Assembly: GCF_036345155.1 (NCBI RefSeq)
Contig: NZ_CP107772.1
Location: forward strand, 6,386,001-6,450,000
Length of the DNA: 64,000 bases
Source: Streptomyces sp. NBC_00582
GTDB lineage: Bacteria > Actinomycetota > Actinomycetes > Streptomycetales > Streptomycetaceae
Direction of reading: 5' to 3'
Both the position numbers and the translations under genes were made by a program. Below are positions 26,646-35,696 of the stretch, piece by piece (positions within the stretch are counted from its first letter, which is position 1; every line of letters starts with the position of its first letter). The notes beneath the pieces were generated by a model, which searched no databases, was not told the origin of the DNA, and worked only from the letters and a program-made list of their open reading frames with translations.

Positions 26646-27692
26646 CTAAGCGCTTGCTTGGTCTGGTGCCGGCCGGCTCGGCTCGGTCTCCTCGACCCTC
26701 CTCCTGCGGCGTCGCTTCAGCAAGGCCCAGGGGCCCCGCGGACCGGTCGGCATCGCCGCCGTGACCTCGGTGCCGGCCTCCGACGCCGCCTCCGCCGCCG
26801 CACGGGCCACCGGCAGGAAGCCCTCGCGGCGGGAGACGTCCGGGCGTTCCTCATCGGCCGGCCAGAGGCCGAGCGCGGCGCACACGGTGGGCAGGACGGC
26901 CATGGCGGCGGTGGCGTAACCCTCCGCCGAGGGGTGGTAGTGGTCCGGGCCGAACAGCTCGCGCGGGTTCTCCTCGAACTCCGGGCCGAGGAGGTCGCCC
27001 AGCGACACCGTGCGGCCGCCCTGCTCGATCACGCCGATCGTCTGGGCGGCCGCGAGCTGGCGGGAGGCCCGGCGGGCGAGCCAGCGCAGGGGCTGCGGGA
27101 CCGGCTCGATCGTGCCGAGGTCGGGACAGGTGCCGACGACCACCTCCGCGCCGGCGGTGCGCAGCCGTCGTACCGCCGCCGCGAGATGACGGACCGAGCG
27201 GGTCGGCGGCATGCGGTTAGTGACGTCGTTCGCGCCGATCATGATCACGCAGATGTCGGGCACCTGGTCGGAGGTGCCGAGGACCAGCGCGACCTGGCGG
27301 TCGAGGTCGTCGGACCGGGCGCCGGGCAGGGCGACGTTGCGCAGCACCACCGGGCGTTCCGCGACCGCGGCGAGACCGGAGGCCAGCAGCGCGCCCGGGG
27401 TCTGGCCGGAGCGGTGGACGCCCTGGCCGGCCGCGGTGGAGTCGCCCAGCAGGACCAGACGCAGGGGCTCGGCGGCGGGGGCGCCGGGGGCGTCGTACGT
27501 CCTGCCGTAGCGGCCGTCCGCGTGCGGGACCCGGATGCGCTCGCCGCCTCCGTTCACATGGCGCCGGGCCAGTCGCGCCTCCGCCAGCAGCAGTCCCACG
27601 ACCGCCGCCCCGGCCAGGCCGATGCCGCCGCCGCCATAGGCCGCGCCGGCCGCGATGCGCCGGGCCACTCTCGCCCTCGACATGCTCGTCAT
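26646..27692 (-). CDS. SGNH/GDSL hydrolase, membrane anchored
   Basis: 348 residues. ATG 27692 follows GAGGAGG. Basic N-terminus, a hydrophobic helix at about 22-42 (signal anchor), then the SGNH fold: block I LLGDSTAAGQG (nucleophile Ser), block III IMIGANDVTN, and block V DHYHPSAEG with the catalytic Asp and His. Likely an extracytoplasmic esterase or lipase. The C-terminus ends in a basic KRRRRRRVEE stretch and a Pro/Ala tail. It is divergent from the cystathionine beta-synthase gene, 149 bp between the starts. Confidence 0.9.
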   Translation of the reverse strand: MTSMSRARVARRIAAGAAYGGGGIGLAGAAVVGLLLAEARLARRHVNGGGERIRVPHADGRYGRTYDAPGAPAAEPLRLVLLGDSTAAGQGVHRSGQTPGALLASGLAAVAERPVVLRNVALPGARSDDLDRQVALVLGTSDQVPDICVIMIGANDVTNRMPPTRSVRHLAAAVRRLRTAGAEVVVGTCPDLGTIEPVPQPLRWLARRASRQLAAAQTIGVIEQGGRTVSLGDLLGPEFEENPRELFGPDHYHPSAEGYATAAMAVLPTVCAALGLWPADEERPDVSRREGFLPVARAAAEAASEAGTEVTAAMPTGPRGPWALLKRRRRRRVEETEPSRPAPDQASA

Positions 27693-27841
27693 GCCTCGCC
27701 GCCACCTCCTCGTGTCCGTACACCCACTCCTTGCCCCGTACGGACCGTCGGCCAATCTCGACGGGGAGTGAACCTCTCGGACGGGCCGTAGGCTGGCGTA
27801 ACCACTACGACCACTGTTTTTGCAAGCAACCGGAGACAACG

Positions 27842-29230
27842 GTGCGATTTCACGACTCGATGATCAGCCTCGTCGGCAACACCCCGCTGGTGAAGCTCAA
27901 CAGCGTGACCCAGGGCATCCAGGCCACCGTTCTGGCCAAGGTGGAGTACTTCAACCCGGGCGGTTCCGTGAAGGACCGCATCGCCCTGCGCATGATCGAG
28001 GCCGCGGAGGAGAGCGGCGCGCTCAAGCCCGGTGGCACGATCGTCGAGCCGACCAGCGGCAACACCGGCGTCGGACTGGCCATCGTGGCCCAGCAGAAGG
28101 GGTACAAGTGCATCTTCGTGTGCCCCGACAAGGTGAGCACCGACAAGATCAACGTGCTGCGGGCCTACGGCGCGGAGGTCGTCGTCTGCCCGACCGCCGT
28201 GGACCCCGAGCACCCGGACTCGTACTACAACGTCTCCGACCGGCTGGTGCGTGAGACGCCCGGCGCCTGGAAGCCCGACCAGTACTCCAACCCCAACAAC
28301 CCGCTCTCCCACTACCACTCCACCGGTCCCGAGCTGTGGGAGCAGACGGAGGGGAGGATCACGCACTTCGTGGCGGGCGTGGGCACCGGCGGCACCATCT
28401 CCGGCACCGGGCGCTATCTGAAGGACGCCAGCGACGGCCGCGTCCAGGTCGTCGGCGCCGACCCCGAGGGGTCCGTCTACTCCGGCGGCTCCGGGCGGCC
28501 GTACCTCGTCGAGGGTGTCGGCGAGGACTTCTGGCCGACCGCCTACGACCGGACCGTCGCCGACGAGATCGTCCCCGTGTCCGACAAGGACTCCTTCCAG
28601 ATGACCCGCCGGCTGGCCAAGGAGGAGGGGCTCCTCGTGGGCGGCTCCTGCGGCATGGCCGTCGTCGCGGCGCTGCGGGTCGCCGAGCGGCTCGGGCCCG
28701 ACGACGTGGTCGTCGTGCTGCTGCCGGACAGCGGCCGCGGCTATCTCTCGAAGATCTTCAACGACGAGTGGATGGCCGACTACGGCTTCCTGGAGGACGA
28801 GGGCCCGTCCGCCCGCGTCGGTGACGTCCTGAGCGACAAGGAGCACGGCGCCATGCCGTCCCTCGTCCACATGCACCCCGACGAGACGGTCGGTCAGGCC
28901 ATCGAGGTGCTGCGGGAGTACGGCGTCTCGCAGATGCCGATCGTCAAGCCGGGCGCCGGCCACCCGGACGTCATGGCCGCGGAGGTCGTCGGCTCGGTCG
29001 TCGAACGCGAGCTGCTCGACGCGCTGTTCACCCAGCGGGCCTCGCTCTCCGACCCGCTGGAGAAGCACATGTCCGCCCCGCTGCCGCAGGTCGGCTCCGG
29101 CGAACCGGTCGGCGACCTGATGTCCGTGCTCGGCACCGCGGACGCCGCGATCGTCCTCGTCGAGGGCAAGCCCACCGGTGTGGTGAGCCGCCAGGACCTG
29201 CTGGCCTTCCTGGCCAAGGGCGGTAAGTGA
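27842..29230 (+). CDS. Cystathionine beta-synthase
   Basis: 462 residues from GTG 27842. PLP enzyme that condenses serine with homocysteine in reverse transsulfuration. The PLP lysine is K44 in NPGGSVKDR, the substrate loop TSGNTG is at 71-76, and the phosphate loop is GVGTGGTISGTGRYLK. The C-terminal third is a pair of CBS domains (VGQAIEVLREYGVSQMPIV and VGDLMSVLGTADAAIVLVEGKPTGVVSRQDLLAFL), the regulatory arrangement of animal-type CBS. The CBS pair distinguishes it from cysteine synthase. Confidence 0.93.
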   Translation: MRFHDSMISLVGNTPLVKLNSVTQGIQATVLAKVEYFNPGGSVKDRIALRMIEAAEESGALKPGGTIVEPTSGNTGVGLAIVAQQKGYKCIFVCPDKVSTDKINVLRAYGAEVVVCPTAVDPEHPDSYYNVSDRLVRETPGAWKPDQYSNPNNPLSHYHSTGPELWEQTEGRITHFVAGVGTGGTISGTGRYLKDASDGRVQVVGADPEGSVYSGGSGRPYLVEGVGEDFWPTAYDRTVADEIVPVSDKDSFQMTRRLAKEEGLLVGGSCGMAVVAALRVAERLGPDDVVVVLLPDSGRGYLSKIFNDEWMADYGFLEDEGPSARVGDVLSDKEHGAMPSLVHMHPDETVGQAIEVLREYGVSQMPIVKPGAGHPDVMAAEVVGSVVERELLDALFTQRASLSDPLEKHMSAPLPQVGSGEPVGDLMSVLGTADAAIVLVEGKPTGVVSRQDLLAFLAKGGK

Positions 29231-29598
29231 CGGCGAACGTCCGGTGAACCGCCGGTGCCGTAGCGGAAGTTCCGTTTACCCACCGAAGCGGTGGACTTCG
29301 CGGAAGTGGTACGAGCGCGTCACGTCCACGCAGCACACGCTTAACACGGGTCCGGCACATTAGGGGGTGTCGGCAGGGCGGGAGCGGCTCCCCGCCCCGG
29401 CCGACAACCGAACGGCGTCACGGACCTCCGGAGCGGCTCCCGGACCTCCATGGACGCCATGGACGCGCAAGCCCGGCCTGACCCGGCCCGCGTCCCTCGC
29501 GGGGACCGCCGTCGTCCCGCCCCCCGGCAACGGGGGTGCGGCGGTCCCCGCGCACAGCTTTTTCCGGGTGGTCCGCCACCGGGTGAGAAGATCGCCGT
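29231..29598. other. Intergenic region after cystathionine beta-synthase
   Basis: 368 bp with no supported gene, RNA or clear hairpin terminator. It includes a short stretch of lower GC near 29271-29365. The promoter of the following gene is probably here. Confidence 0.5.
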
Positions 29599-30021
29599 AT
29601 GGCGCTGCCCCGACCCGATGACCTGACCTCGCTCGTCCTGCGCACCGACTTCTCCGACGACGCCGCCTGGGACGCGCTGCGCGCCGTGTTCGACGGCGCG
29701 GACGGCGGCCCGCACGCCACCTGGGTCAGCGACCCGCGCTACGACGGGGCGGGCATTCCCGCGCTCCTGGAGGAGGACGGCGCGGCGGACGAGGAGGAGC
29801 AGCTCACCCATGTCTTCCTCGCCGACGCCAAGGCGCTCGCCGACGGCCCGGAGCGCTTCCTGCTCGCCGTCGACCTCTACGACGAGCCGGGGCGGACGGT
29901 CCGGGTGCCGCCGGCGTGGTTCCCCGACCTGTCGGCGAACCTCTCGATCGCCAATCTGGACTTCGCGGACTTCGCCGACTGCGCCGACGCCACGGGCACC
30001 TTCCGCGGCTGGGACGGCTGA
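29599..30021 (+). CDS. DUF6924-like conserved protein
   Basis: 140 residues, cytoplasmic, acidic, starting with ATG. The pattern LVLRTDFSDDAAWDALRAVF, then VSDPRYDGAGIPALLEE, HVFLADAKALADGPERFLLAVDLYDEPGRTVRVPPAWFPDLSANLSIANLDFADFADCAD fits the family I know as DUF6924. No catalytic motif. It converges on a leftward membrane-protein gene 16 bp away. Function unknown. Confidence 0.75.
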   Translation: MALPRPDDLTSLVLRTDFSDDAAWDALRAVFDGADGGPHATWVSDPRYDGAGIPALLEEDGAADEEEQLTHVFLADAKALADGPERFLLAVDLYDEPGRTVRVPPAWFPDLSANLSIANLDFADFADCADATGTFRGWDG

Positions 30022-30037
30022 GTCCGCCGGAGGGCCC

Positions 30038-30463
30038 TCAGCCCTCCCAGTCGCTGTTCTTCGCGGTGCGGCGACGGGAGCCGAAGAGGCCGGGGTTGCT
30101 GCGGGCCGCCTGGACGGCGTTGACGCCGACGATGCCCACCCAGGAGACGATCAGACCGGGCAGATGGGCGGTGCCCGCGCCGATCGCGGACAGCGGGACC
30201 GCCAGCACCAGCGAGACGATGCCGAAGCCGAAGCGCTCGCCCCAGGAGTCCGTGGCCCTCGGGGAGCGGGAGTCGCGGGCCGTCGCCGTCTGCGCCTCCG
30301 CGAACCCCCGGCGCACCCGGCGCTCCACGGCCGCGTCGATGCGCTGGTCGACCTTCTCCAGGAACGACTCCACCAGCGCGGACTCGTACTCCTCGCCCAG
30401 TTCCCTGCGGGTCTGCAGAGTGGCGTCGAGTTCCTTCTTCAGGTCGCTGTCGCGCGCGTCCAT
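30038..30463 (-). CDS. Small membrane protein with N-terminal coiled coil
   Basis: 141 residues from ATG 30463 (GGGAG upstream); an earlier in-frame ATG has no site. The first 60 residues are charged and helical (LKKELDATLQTRRELGEEYESALVESFLEKVDQRIDAAVERRVRRG), followed by two hydrophobic helices at about 77-95 and 99-119 and a basic tail. The pattern recalls SHOCT/2TM-type integral membrane proteins. Function unknown. Confidence 0.7.
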   Translation of the reverse strand: MDARDSDLKKELDATLQTRRELGEEYESALVESFLEKVDQRIDAAVERRVRRGFAEAQTATARDSRSPRATDSWGERFGFGIVSLVLAVPLSAIGAGTAHLPGLIVSWVGIVGVNAVQAARSNPGLFGSRRRTAKNSDWEG

Positions 30464-30711
30464 GGTGGTCTCCCATCCCGTCATGGACACCCACGGTAGG
30501 CAGCGCGGCCGGTCCCCGCACGGGGGATAGCCCCCCTCTTCGGGGTCGGGCCCGCCGGGGCGCGGCCCTGGTCCGACATCGTGTCCGGGCGGTGGCGTCG
30601 GCCTTGCCGCAGCCGGACTGGATCATGGGATGTCCCTTGCCTGGCTGTATAACGTCATGCAGAGTTCTTGGTAGCTGAATAACTCGTCAACGGCTCGAGG
30701 ATTTGAGGTCA

Positions 30712-32238
30712 ATGTCGTCTCGGATCGTGGACGCCTCCGGTGTCGCGCCCAGCGGCCACAGCGGCCACAGCGGCCTCGTCGTTCTCGACGGCGTCGCCCT
30801 CGGCGTCCCGGACGTCGTCCGTCTCGCCGACGGCGCCGCCCGGCCGGTGCCCGGGACCGACGCGATGCGGCGGATGACGGAGGTCTGGGACGCCGCCCGG
30901 CAGATCGCCGCGACCGGACGTGTCTACGGCCGCTCCACCGGCGTGGGCGCCAACCGCAACGAGGACGTGCCGACCGAGGAGGCCGCCGAGCACGGGCTGC
31001 GGCTGCTGCGCAGCCATGCCGGCGCCATCGGCGAGGAACTCCCCGCCCGGCAGGTCCGCGCGATGCTCGCCGTCCGCGCCAACCAGCTCCTCGCCGGCGG
31101 AGCGGGACTGCGCCCCGGCGTCGTCACCGCCCTGTGCGAGGCCCTGGAGAGCGGCGCGCACCCGGTCGTCAACGAGTTCGGATCGGTCGGCACCGGAGAC
31201 CTGGCGGCGCTGGCCCAGGTGGGCCTGGCGCTGGCCGGGGAGCATCCCTGGCGCGGCGACGGCGCCCCCGGGCCCCAGCCCCTCGACAACAACGACGCCC
31301 TCGCCCTGATCAGCAGCAACGCCCTCACCCTCGGCCAGTCCGCCCTCGCCCTGCACGAGCTGCGCGGACTCCTCGAAGCCACCCAGGTCGTCGCCGCCCT
31401 CTCCCTGCTGGCCGTGGACGGCTCGCACGAGGCGTACGCCGCCCCCGTGCACGCCGCCCGCCCCCACCGCGGCTCGCGCGAGGTCGCCCGCCGGATGCGC
31501 GAGCTGACCGGCGCCGAGGACCGGCCCGCCCCTCCGCTCGGCCGCATCCAGGACCCGTACGGCTTCCGCTGCCTGCCCCAGATCCACGGCCCCGCGCACG
31601 ACGCCGCCGACACCCTGGAGGAGGTCCTCGCCATCGAGATCAACGCCGCCGCCGAGAACCCCCTCATCTCCCCCGAGGACCTGACCGCCTACCACCACGG
31701 CGGCTTCTACCAGGCCCAACTCGCCCTCGCCCTCGACCACTTCCGACTCTCACTGACCCAGGTCGCGCGGCTGTCCACCTCCCGGCTCTCCACCCTCAAC
31801 GAGCCCGCCTACACCCGGCTGCGGCCCTTCCTCGCCGACGACCGGCCCGCCTCCTCCGGCGTGATGATCCTGGAGTACGCCGCCGGAGCCGCCCTCGGCG
31901 ACCTGCGGGCCTTCTCCGCCCCCGCCTCGCTCGGCCACGCTGTACTCTCCCGAGGCGTCGAGGAACAGGCCAGTTTCGCCTCCCTCGCCGCCCGGCAGAC
32001 ACTGCGCGCCTGCGGCGCGTACCGTCTCGTGGTCGGCTGCGAACTCGTCGCCGCCGTACGGGCGCTGCGCCAGCGCGAGCTGCGGCCCGCGCCGGGGGTT
32101 CCGGCCGGGCGTGCGCTGGAGCTCGCCGAGGCGGTGCTCGACGCGGACCAGGCCGACCGGCCGCTCACGGACGACGTGGGCGCGGCGGCCCGGCTGCTGG
32201 ACCGGTTCACGGACATCTGGAGGGGGAGCGGGGCATGA
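30712..32238 (+). CDS. Aromatic amino acid ammonia-lyase homologue lacking the MIO triad
   Basis: 508 residues, the size of HutH/PAL enzymes. Canonical features are present: the catalytic-tyrosine loop VYGRSTGVGANRNED (family YGxxTGxG), QDPYGFRCLPQIHG, and NAAAENPLI (family NxxxxNPL). The core differs, though. Where the family has GSVGASGDLAPL, with Ala-Ser-Gly cyclising into the MIO electrophile, this protein has G157-S-V-G160-T161-G162-D163, one residue shorter and without serine. MIO formation by the normal route is therefore impossible. It may be an inactive or repurposed relative, so I do not call it hutH although hut genes lie 4 kb away. It overlaps the RpiR gene by four bases (ATGA), which indicates coexpression. 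Confidence 0.85.
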   Translation: MSSRIVDASGVAPSGHSGHSGLVVLDGVALGVPDVVRLADGAARPVPGTDAMRRMTEVWDAARQIAATGRVYGRSTGVGANRNEDVPTEEAAEHGLRLLRSHAGAIGEELPARQVRAMLAVRANQLLAGGAGLRPGVVTALCEALESGAHPVVNEFGSVGTGDLAALAQVGLALAGEHPWRGDGAPGPQPLDNNDALALISSNALTLGQSALALHELRGLLEATQVVAALSLLAVDGSHEAYAAPVHAARPHRGSREVARRMRELTGAEDRPAPPLGRIQDPYGFRCLPQIHGPAHDAADTLEEVLAIEINAAAENPLISPEDLTAYHHGGFYQAQLALALDHFRLSLTQVARLSTSRLSTLNEPAYTRLRPFLADDRPASSGVMILEYAAGAALGDLRAFSAPASLGHAVLSRGVEEQASFASLAARQTLRACGAYRLVVGCELVAAVRALRQRELRPAPGVPAGRALELAEAVLDADQADRPLTDDVGAAARLLDRFTDIWRGSGA

Positions 32239-33104
32239 GCGCGGAGACCGACATGGACGGCAGGGGCGTGGCGGACACACCCGCCGGACGGCTGCAGGCG
32301 CTCTTCGAGGGGCACCGGCTGACGCCGACCCAGCGGCGCATCGCCCACAGCATGGTGCGGCGCGCCGCCGACGTGCCGTTCCTCTCCAGCGTCGAACTGG
32401 CCGAGCTGGCCGGGGTCAGCCAGCCGTCCGTGACCCGGTTCGCCGTCGCCCTCGGCTTCGACGGCTACCCCGCCCTGCGCAAGCACCTGCGCGAGGTCGC
32501 CCCCGCCGAACAGCCCGCCGGCTCGGCGTCGTACAACGAGTACCAGCAGGCCGTCGAGGCCGAGATCGAGAACCTGCGGCACCTCGCCGAACTCCTCGCC
32601 GACCCGCGCCCGGTGCACCGCGCGGGCCGGCTGCTGGCCGCCTCCCGGCCCCTGCCGGTGCTGGGCCTGCGGGCCGCCGCCTCCCAGGCGTACGGCTTCG
32701 CGTACTTCGCCGCCAAGGTCCACCCGGACGTACGGCTGCTCCACGAGGGCGGCACGATGATCCAGGACCGGATCGACGCCGCCGTACGGGCCGGTGCCAC
32801 CGCTCTGCTGTGCTTCGCGCTGCCCCGGCATCCGCGCGAGGTCCTGGACACGCTGACCTACGCCAAGCAGGCCGGGCTCACCGTCGTCACGGTCGCCGAC
32901 TCCGCGTTCGCGCCGGTCGCCAAGGTCTCCGACCTGCTGCTGCCCGCCGCCGTCGGCACCGGGCTCGCCTTCGACACGGCGTGCGCGCCGATGCTGCTGG
33001 GCCGGGTCCTGCTGGAGGCGATGTGCGACGACCTGCCCGACGCGCAGGCCCGCCTGGAGGAGTTCGACGCGCGGGCGGCGGCACGGGGGCTGTTCGTCGA
33101 GTAG
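32235..33104 (+). CDS. MurR/RpiR-family transcriptional regulator with SIS domain
   Basis: 289 residues. ATG overlaps the lyase-homologue stop (ATGA). N-terminal RpiR helix-turn-helix (about 18-90: RRIAHSMVRRAADVPFLSSVELAELAGVSQPSVTRFAVALGFDGYPALRKHLREV). C-terminal SIS domain (about 130-275: PLPVLGLRAAASQAYGFAYFAAKVHP, ATALLCFALPRHPREVLDTL) that normally senses a phosphorylated sugar. Regulators of this family often control adjacent catabolic genes, so it may report the substrate of the coupled lyase homologue or of the nearby hut operon. Confidence 0.92.
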   Translation: MSAETDMDGRGVADTPAGRLQALFEGHRLTPTQRRIAHSMVRRAADVPFLSSVELAELAGVSQPSVTRFAVALGFDGYPALRKHLREVAPAEQPAGSASYNEYQQAVEAEIENLRHLAELLADPRPVHRAGRLLAASRPLPVLGLRAAASQAYGFAYFAAKVHPDVRLLHEGGTMIQDRIDAAVRAGATALLCFALPRHPREVLDTLTYAKQAGLTVVTVADSAFAPVAKVSDLLLPAAVGTGLAFDTACAPMLLGRVLLEAMCDDLPDAQARLEEFDARAAARGLFVE

Positions 33105-33206
33105 GCCCCGGGTCTTTTTTCGGGGGCCTCTCTCAGACTCGTCTCACCTTCGCTGCCTACCCTGAACGGCCAACGACAACTGTGCCGGAGTGACGAGGAG
33201 GCGGAC

Positions 33207-33791
33207 GTGGCACGCGGAGGTCAGGGGCTGGCCCGGGTGGCCGTCGTCGTACGGGCCGGGGCCGCACCGCTGTGGTGGTGCGGGGTGTTCACGGCGGGGG
33301 TCGGCGTGCTGCCGCCCGGACTCACCGGCCGCCGGATCGGGGTCATGGCCGGGGCCGCCCTGTTCCTCGTGGCGGCGGCCGTGGTGGCGCTGTACGGCCG
33401 CAAGCGCTACACGAAGCTCGCGGGCGGTGCCGCCCGGGCAGGCAAACACGATGTGCTCCAGGACCGGGCGGTCACCGTCCGCACCTGGCGACGCGGCCAC
33501 CGCTGGTGGCTGCTGCTCGCCTTCGCGGCCGCGCTGGGCAGTTCCTTCGCCGTGCCCGCCGCCGCCGGCATGCTGCTCGCCGGCTGCGGCACCGGGCTCC
33601 GGCTGAAGGCCGCCTGGCTCGGGCGGCGCGAGCGGGCCGGGGACGCGCTGCTGTGGGTGCGCGTCGACCGGCTCGGCCGGTACGGCGGCCGTCCGGCCGG
33701 AAAGGCCGTCAAGGCGTACCGCAGCACCGGCGTCGGGGCGGGCGACGCGGCCCCGGGCGGGGCCCGCCGCCGTACCGAGATGTACGCGTAG
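33207..33791 (+). CDS. Membrane protein of unknown function
   Basis: 194 residues from GTG 33207, preceded by GAGGAGG. Hydrophobic helices at about 22-40, 46-62 and 100-130, with basic loops (RKRYTKLAG, RTWRRGHRW) and a basic C-terminal tail with RRRTEMYA. The stop directly abuts the stop of the oppositely oriented Roadblock gene, with no base between them. I do not recognise a family. Confidence 0.7.
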   Translation: MARGGQGLARVAVVVRAGAAPLWWCGVFTAGVGVLPPGLTGRRIGVMAGAALFLVAAAVVALYGRKRYTKLAGGAARAGKHDVLQDRAVTVRTWRRGHRWWLLLAFAAALGSSFAVPAAAGMLLAGCGTGLRLKAAWLGRRERAGDALLWVRVDRLGRYGGRPAGKAVKAYRSTGVGAGDAAPGGARRRTEMYA

Positions 33792-34166
33792 TCAGACCTC
33801 CAAATCCTCCTCGATCTTGCGGAGCTGGTGGCGGGCCATCGCGAGGTTGGCCCGCTTGGCGTCCAGGACGAGGTACAGGAAGAGCCCGTTGCCGCCGCGC
33901 CCGCTGATCAGACGGATCAGGTGGTACTGGTCGGACAGCGTGATCAGGATGTCCTCGATCTGGGCCTTCAGTCCGAGGTGCTCCATGGTGCGCATCTTGG
34001 CGCGCACCACGTCGGTGTTGCCCGCGGCGGCCACGTTGAGGTCGAAGGTCTTGCTGCCCCCCAGCGTGCCCAGCGCCATCCCGCTGGTGTAGTCGACGAG
34101 GGCGGCGGCCGACGCCCCCTCGATGGTGGCGAGTGCCTCTTTCAGTGCGGTTTCGGTGTTGGCCAT
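33792..34166 (-). CDS. Roadblock/LC7 domain protein (third of module)
   Basis: 124 residues from ATG 34166. Whole-length Roadblock/LC7 fold: ALKEALATIEGASAAALVDYTSGMALGTLGGSKTFDLNVAAAGNTDVVRAKMRTMEHLGLKAQIEDILITLSDQYHLIRLISGRGGNGLFLYLVLDAKRANLAMARHQLRKIEEDL. Such proteins dimerise and regulate small GTPases of the MglA/Rab type. The start lies inside the end of the preceding gene (25-bp overlap), consistent with coupled translation. No GTPase gene is nearby. Confidence 0.85.
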   Translation of the reverse strand: MANTETALKEALATIEGASAAALVDYTSGMALGTLGGSKTFDLNVAAAGNTDVVRAKMRTMEHLGLKAQIEDILITLSDQYHLIRLISGRGGNGLFLYLVLDAKRANLAMARHQLRKIEEDLEV

Positions 34167-34720
34167 GACGTGTTCCTCGGTTCCTCTCGACTTTCCGTGG
34201 TGGTGCGCGCGTCCGTGGAGGTGTCGCGCGCCGATCTGGTCCATAGGGGGGCGGCGGTGGGCTTGGCCGGCGTCCGCACGGGCGGCTGCGCCGGCGGCTT
34301 CGCGGGCAGCGCCTTCGGCTCCCGGGCCCGCGCCTCCCGCGCCTTCGCCTCGTAGGTGTCGACGAGCTCCCCGATCCGGGCCCCGGCCCGGCGCCCCTCC
34401 AGGTGCAGCCGCCCGACGTTGACGCGGTCCTGCGCGAGCACCGTCAGCACGGCATGGCCGCCCGCCGCGTACGTGGCGACATAGCCGTACCGCCCGCGCA
34501 CCAGGAGTTCCCGCAGATCGCCCTGGCCGGTGCTGTCCGTCAGCCGTACGGCGACCCCGAGGGCGGCGGCGGTCAGCGCGGCCACCCCCTCCGGCTCCAC
34601 GCCGGGCGTGTCGTGGGCGAGGACGAGGCCGTCCACCCCGGCCGCCAGCGCGCCCGTGAGCTGCGGCACCCGGGCCCGCAGCCGGCGGAGTTCCTCGAGG
34701 ATCTCGGGGCCGGCGGCCAT
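34142..34720 (-). CDS. Roadblock/LC7 domain protein with Pro/Ala-rich tail (second Roadblock of module)
   Basis: 192 residues from ATG 34720, which has GGAGGAG 6 bp upstream. The N-terminal 120 residues are Roadblock-like (ILEELRRLRARVPQLTGALAAGVDGLVLAHDTPGVEPEGVAALTAAALGVAVRLTD to VGRLHLEGRRAGARIGELVDTYEAK). A low-complexity Lys/Pro/Ala tail of about 70 residues (ALPAKPPAQPPVRTPAKPTA) is unlike the others. The tail could reach a partner. Confidence 0.8.
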   Translation of the reverse strand: MAAGPEILEELRRLRARVPQLTGALAAGVDGLVLAHDTPGVEPEGVAALTAAALGVAVRLTDSTGQGDLRELLVRGRYGYVATYAAGGHAVLTVLAQDRVNVGRLHLEGRRAGARIGELVDTYEAKAREARAREPKALPAKPPAQPPVRTPAKPTAAPLWTRSARDTSTDARTTTESREEPRNTSWPTPKPH

Positions 34721-34754
34721 CAGCTCGCTCCTCCCGTCGCGCGGTCGCTGCCGC

Positions 34755-35696
34755 TCAAAGGGCCTCCAGCGCATCTCTGAGCCTCTTCAGCAAGGTGATG
34801 TCGGGGTCGTTGACACGGGGCAGGGAGGCGGCGGGCGGGGGGTTGGCGGTGGGGGGCGCCCCGGCGGTGCCGAACCCGTCCGTCCCACCCGGGACCCCCG
34901 GCGCTCCCGGGGTCCCCGCGGCCGGCTGCGCCCCGGTCGGCATGCAGGGCGGGGGCGGCGGCGGGAACAGCGCGGTCAGCAGGCCCGCCGCGGCCAGCCG
35001 GCGGACGTCCACCAGGGTGTGGAACGCCTGCCGGCCCAGCTCCCGGGCGATGTCCGACGCCGTGCGCACCCCGTCCACCAGTGCCAGGACGGCGCGCTGC
35101 CGCGCGGTCGGTGCCGGGGCGGCGAAGGCCTCGGCCCGCACCAGCGGCGCCCCGTCGGCCAGCGGGTCCGGCCACAGCCGGTCCAGCAGCTCGCGGCGGC
35201 GCAGCGTCTCGCGCTCCAGCGCTCCCACCGGCACCGGCCGCAGCCCGCCGAGCGGATGCCCGGCGCCGTAGCGGAAGCGGCCCGGGGTGCTGCTGGGCGC
35301 GAGCGCGAAGTACGCCGCGTCGTACAGCGCCGCCAGATGGCACAGCTCCAGCGCGCCGCGCGGGATCCGGTCGGCGTCGAGGAGGAGCCGCAGTGCGCCG
35401 TGTTCCGCGTCGGCCCGGTCCAGTGCCTGCTGCCAGGTGACGCCGTCGAGCGTGCCGTGGGTCAGGAGGAGCACGTCGAGGCCCGGAGCGAGGGGGCTCT
35501 CGGCGTGCACCACCCGGCCCTCGGCGAGGTAGAGCGCGCCGCGCTCGCGTTCCAGGACGCCGGTGGCCCGCTCGGAGGCGAGCCGGGTCAGCATCGGCGA
35601 CAGCCCGCCCCTGGTCTCCCGGGCCGTCGATCTCTCCCGCACCGGCAGCCGGGGCGGTGGGGTCGTGTTCTGCGGTGTCGTCCCCACGAGCGTCAT
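34755..35696 (-). CDS. PATAN/DUF4388-like protein with winged-helix domain
   Basis: 313 residues. ATG overlaps the upstream stop (ATGA). Residues about 30-150 have the DUF4388/PATAN pattern (LASERATGVLERERGALYLAEGRVVHAESPL, DVLLLTHGTLDGVTWQQAL, LCHLAALYDAAYFAL). Residues about 190-240 form a winged helix (RQRAVLALVDGVRTASDIARELGRQAFHTLVDVRRLAAAGLL). A Pro/Gly-rich stretch separates this from a C-terminal LKRLRDALEAL helix. PATAN domains are found in bacterial GTPase-signalling response proteins, so this could be the output arm of the Roadblock module. Confidence 0.75.
   Translation of the reverse strand: MTLVGTTPQNTTPPPRLPVRERSTARETRGGLSPMLTRLASERATGVLERERGALYLAEGRVVHAESPLAPGLDVLLLTHGTLDGVTWQQALDRADAEHGALRLLLDADRIPRGALELCHLAALYDAAYFALAPSSTPGRFRYGAGHPLGGLRPVPVGALERETLRRRELLDRLWPDPLADGAPLVRAEAFAAPAPTARQRAVLALVDGVRTASDIARELGRQAFHTLVDVRRLAAAGLLTALFPPPPPPCMPTGAQPAAGTPGAPGVPGGTDGFGTAGAPPTANPPPAASLPRVNDPDITLLKRLRDALEAL

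Noticed and set aside
30712..32238. Calling this gene hutH
   Set aside because: The MIO-forming Ala-Ser-Gly is missing, so histidase activity is unlikely despite hut genes nearby.
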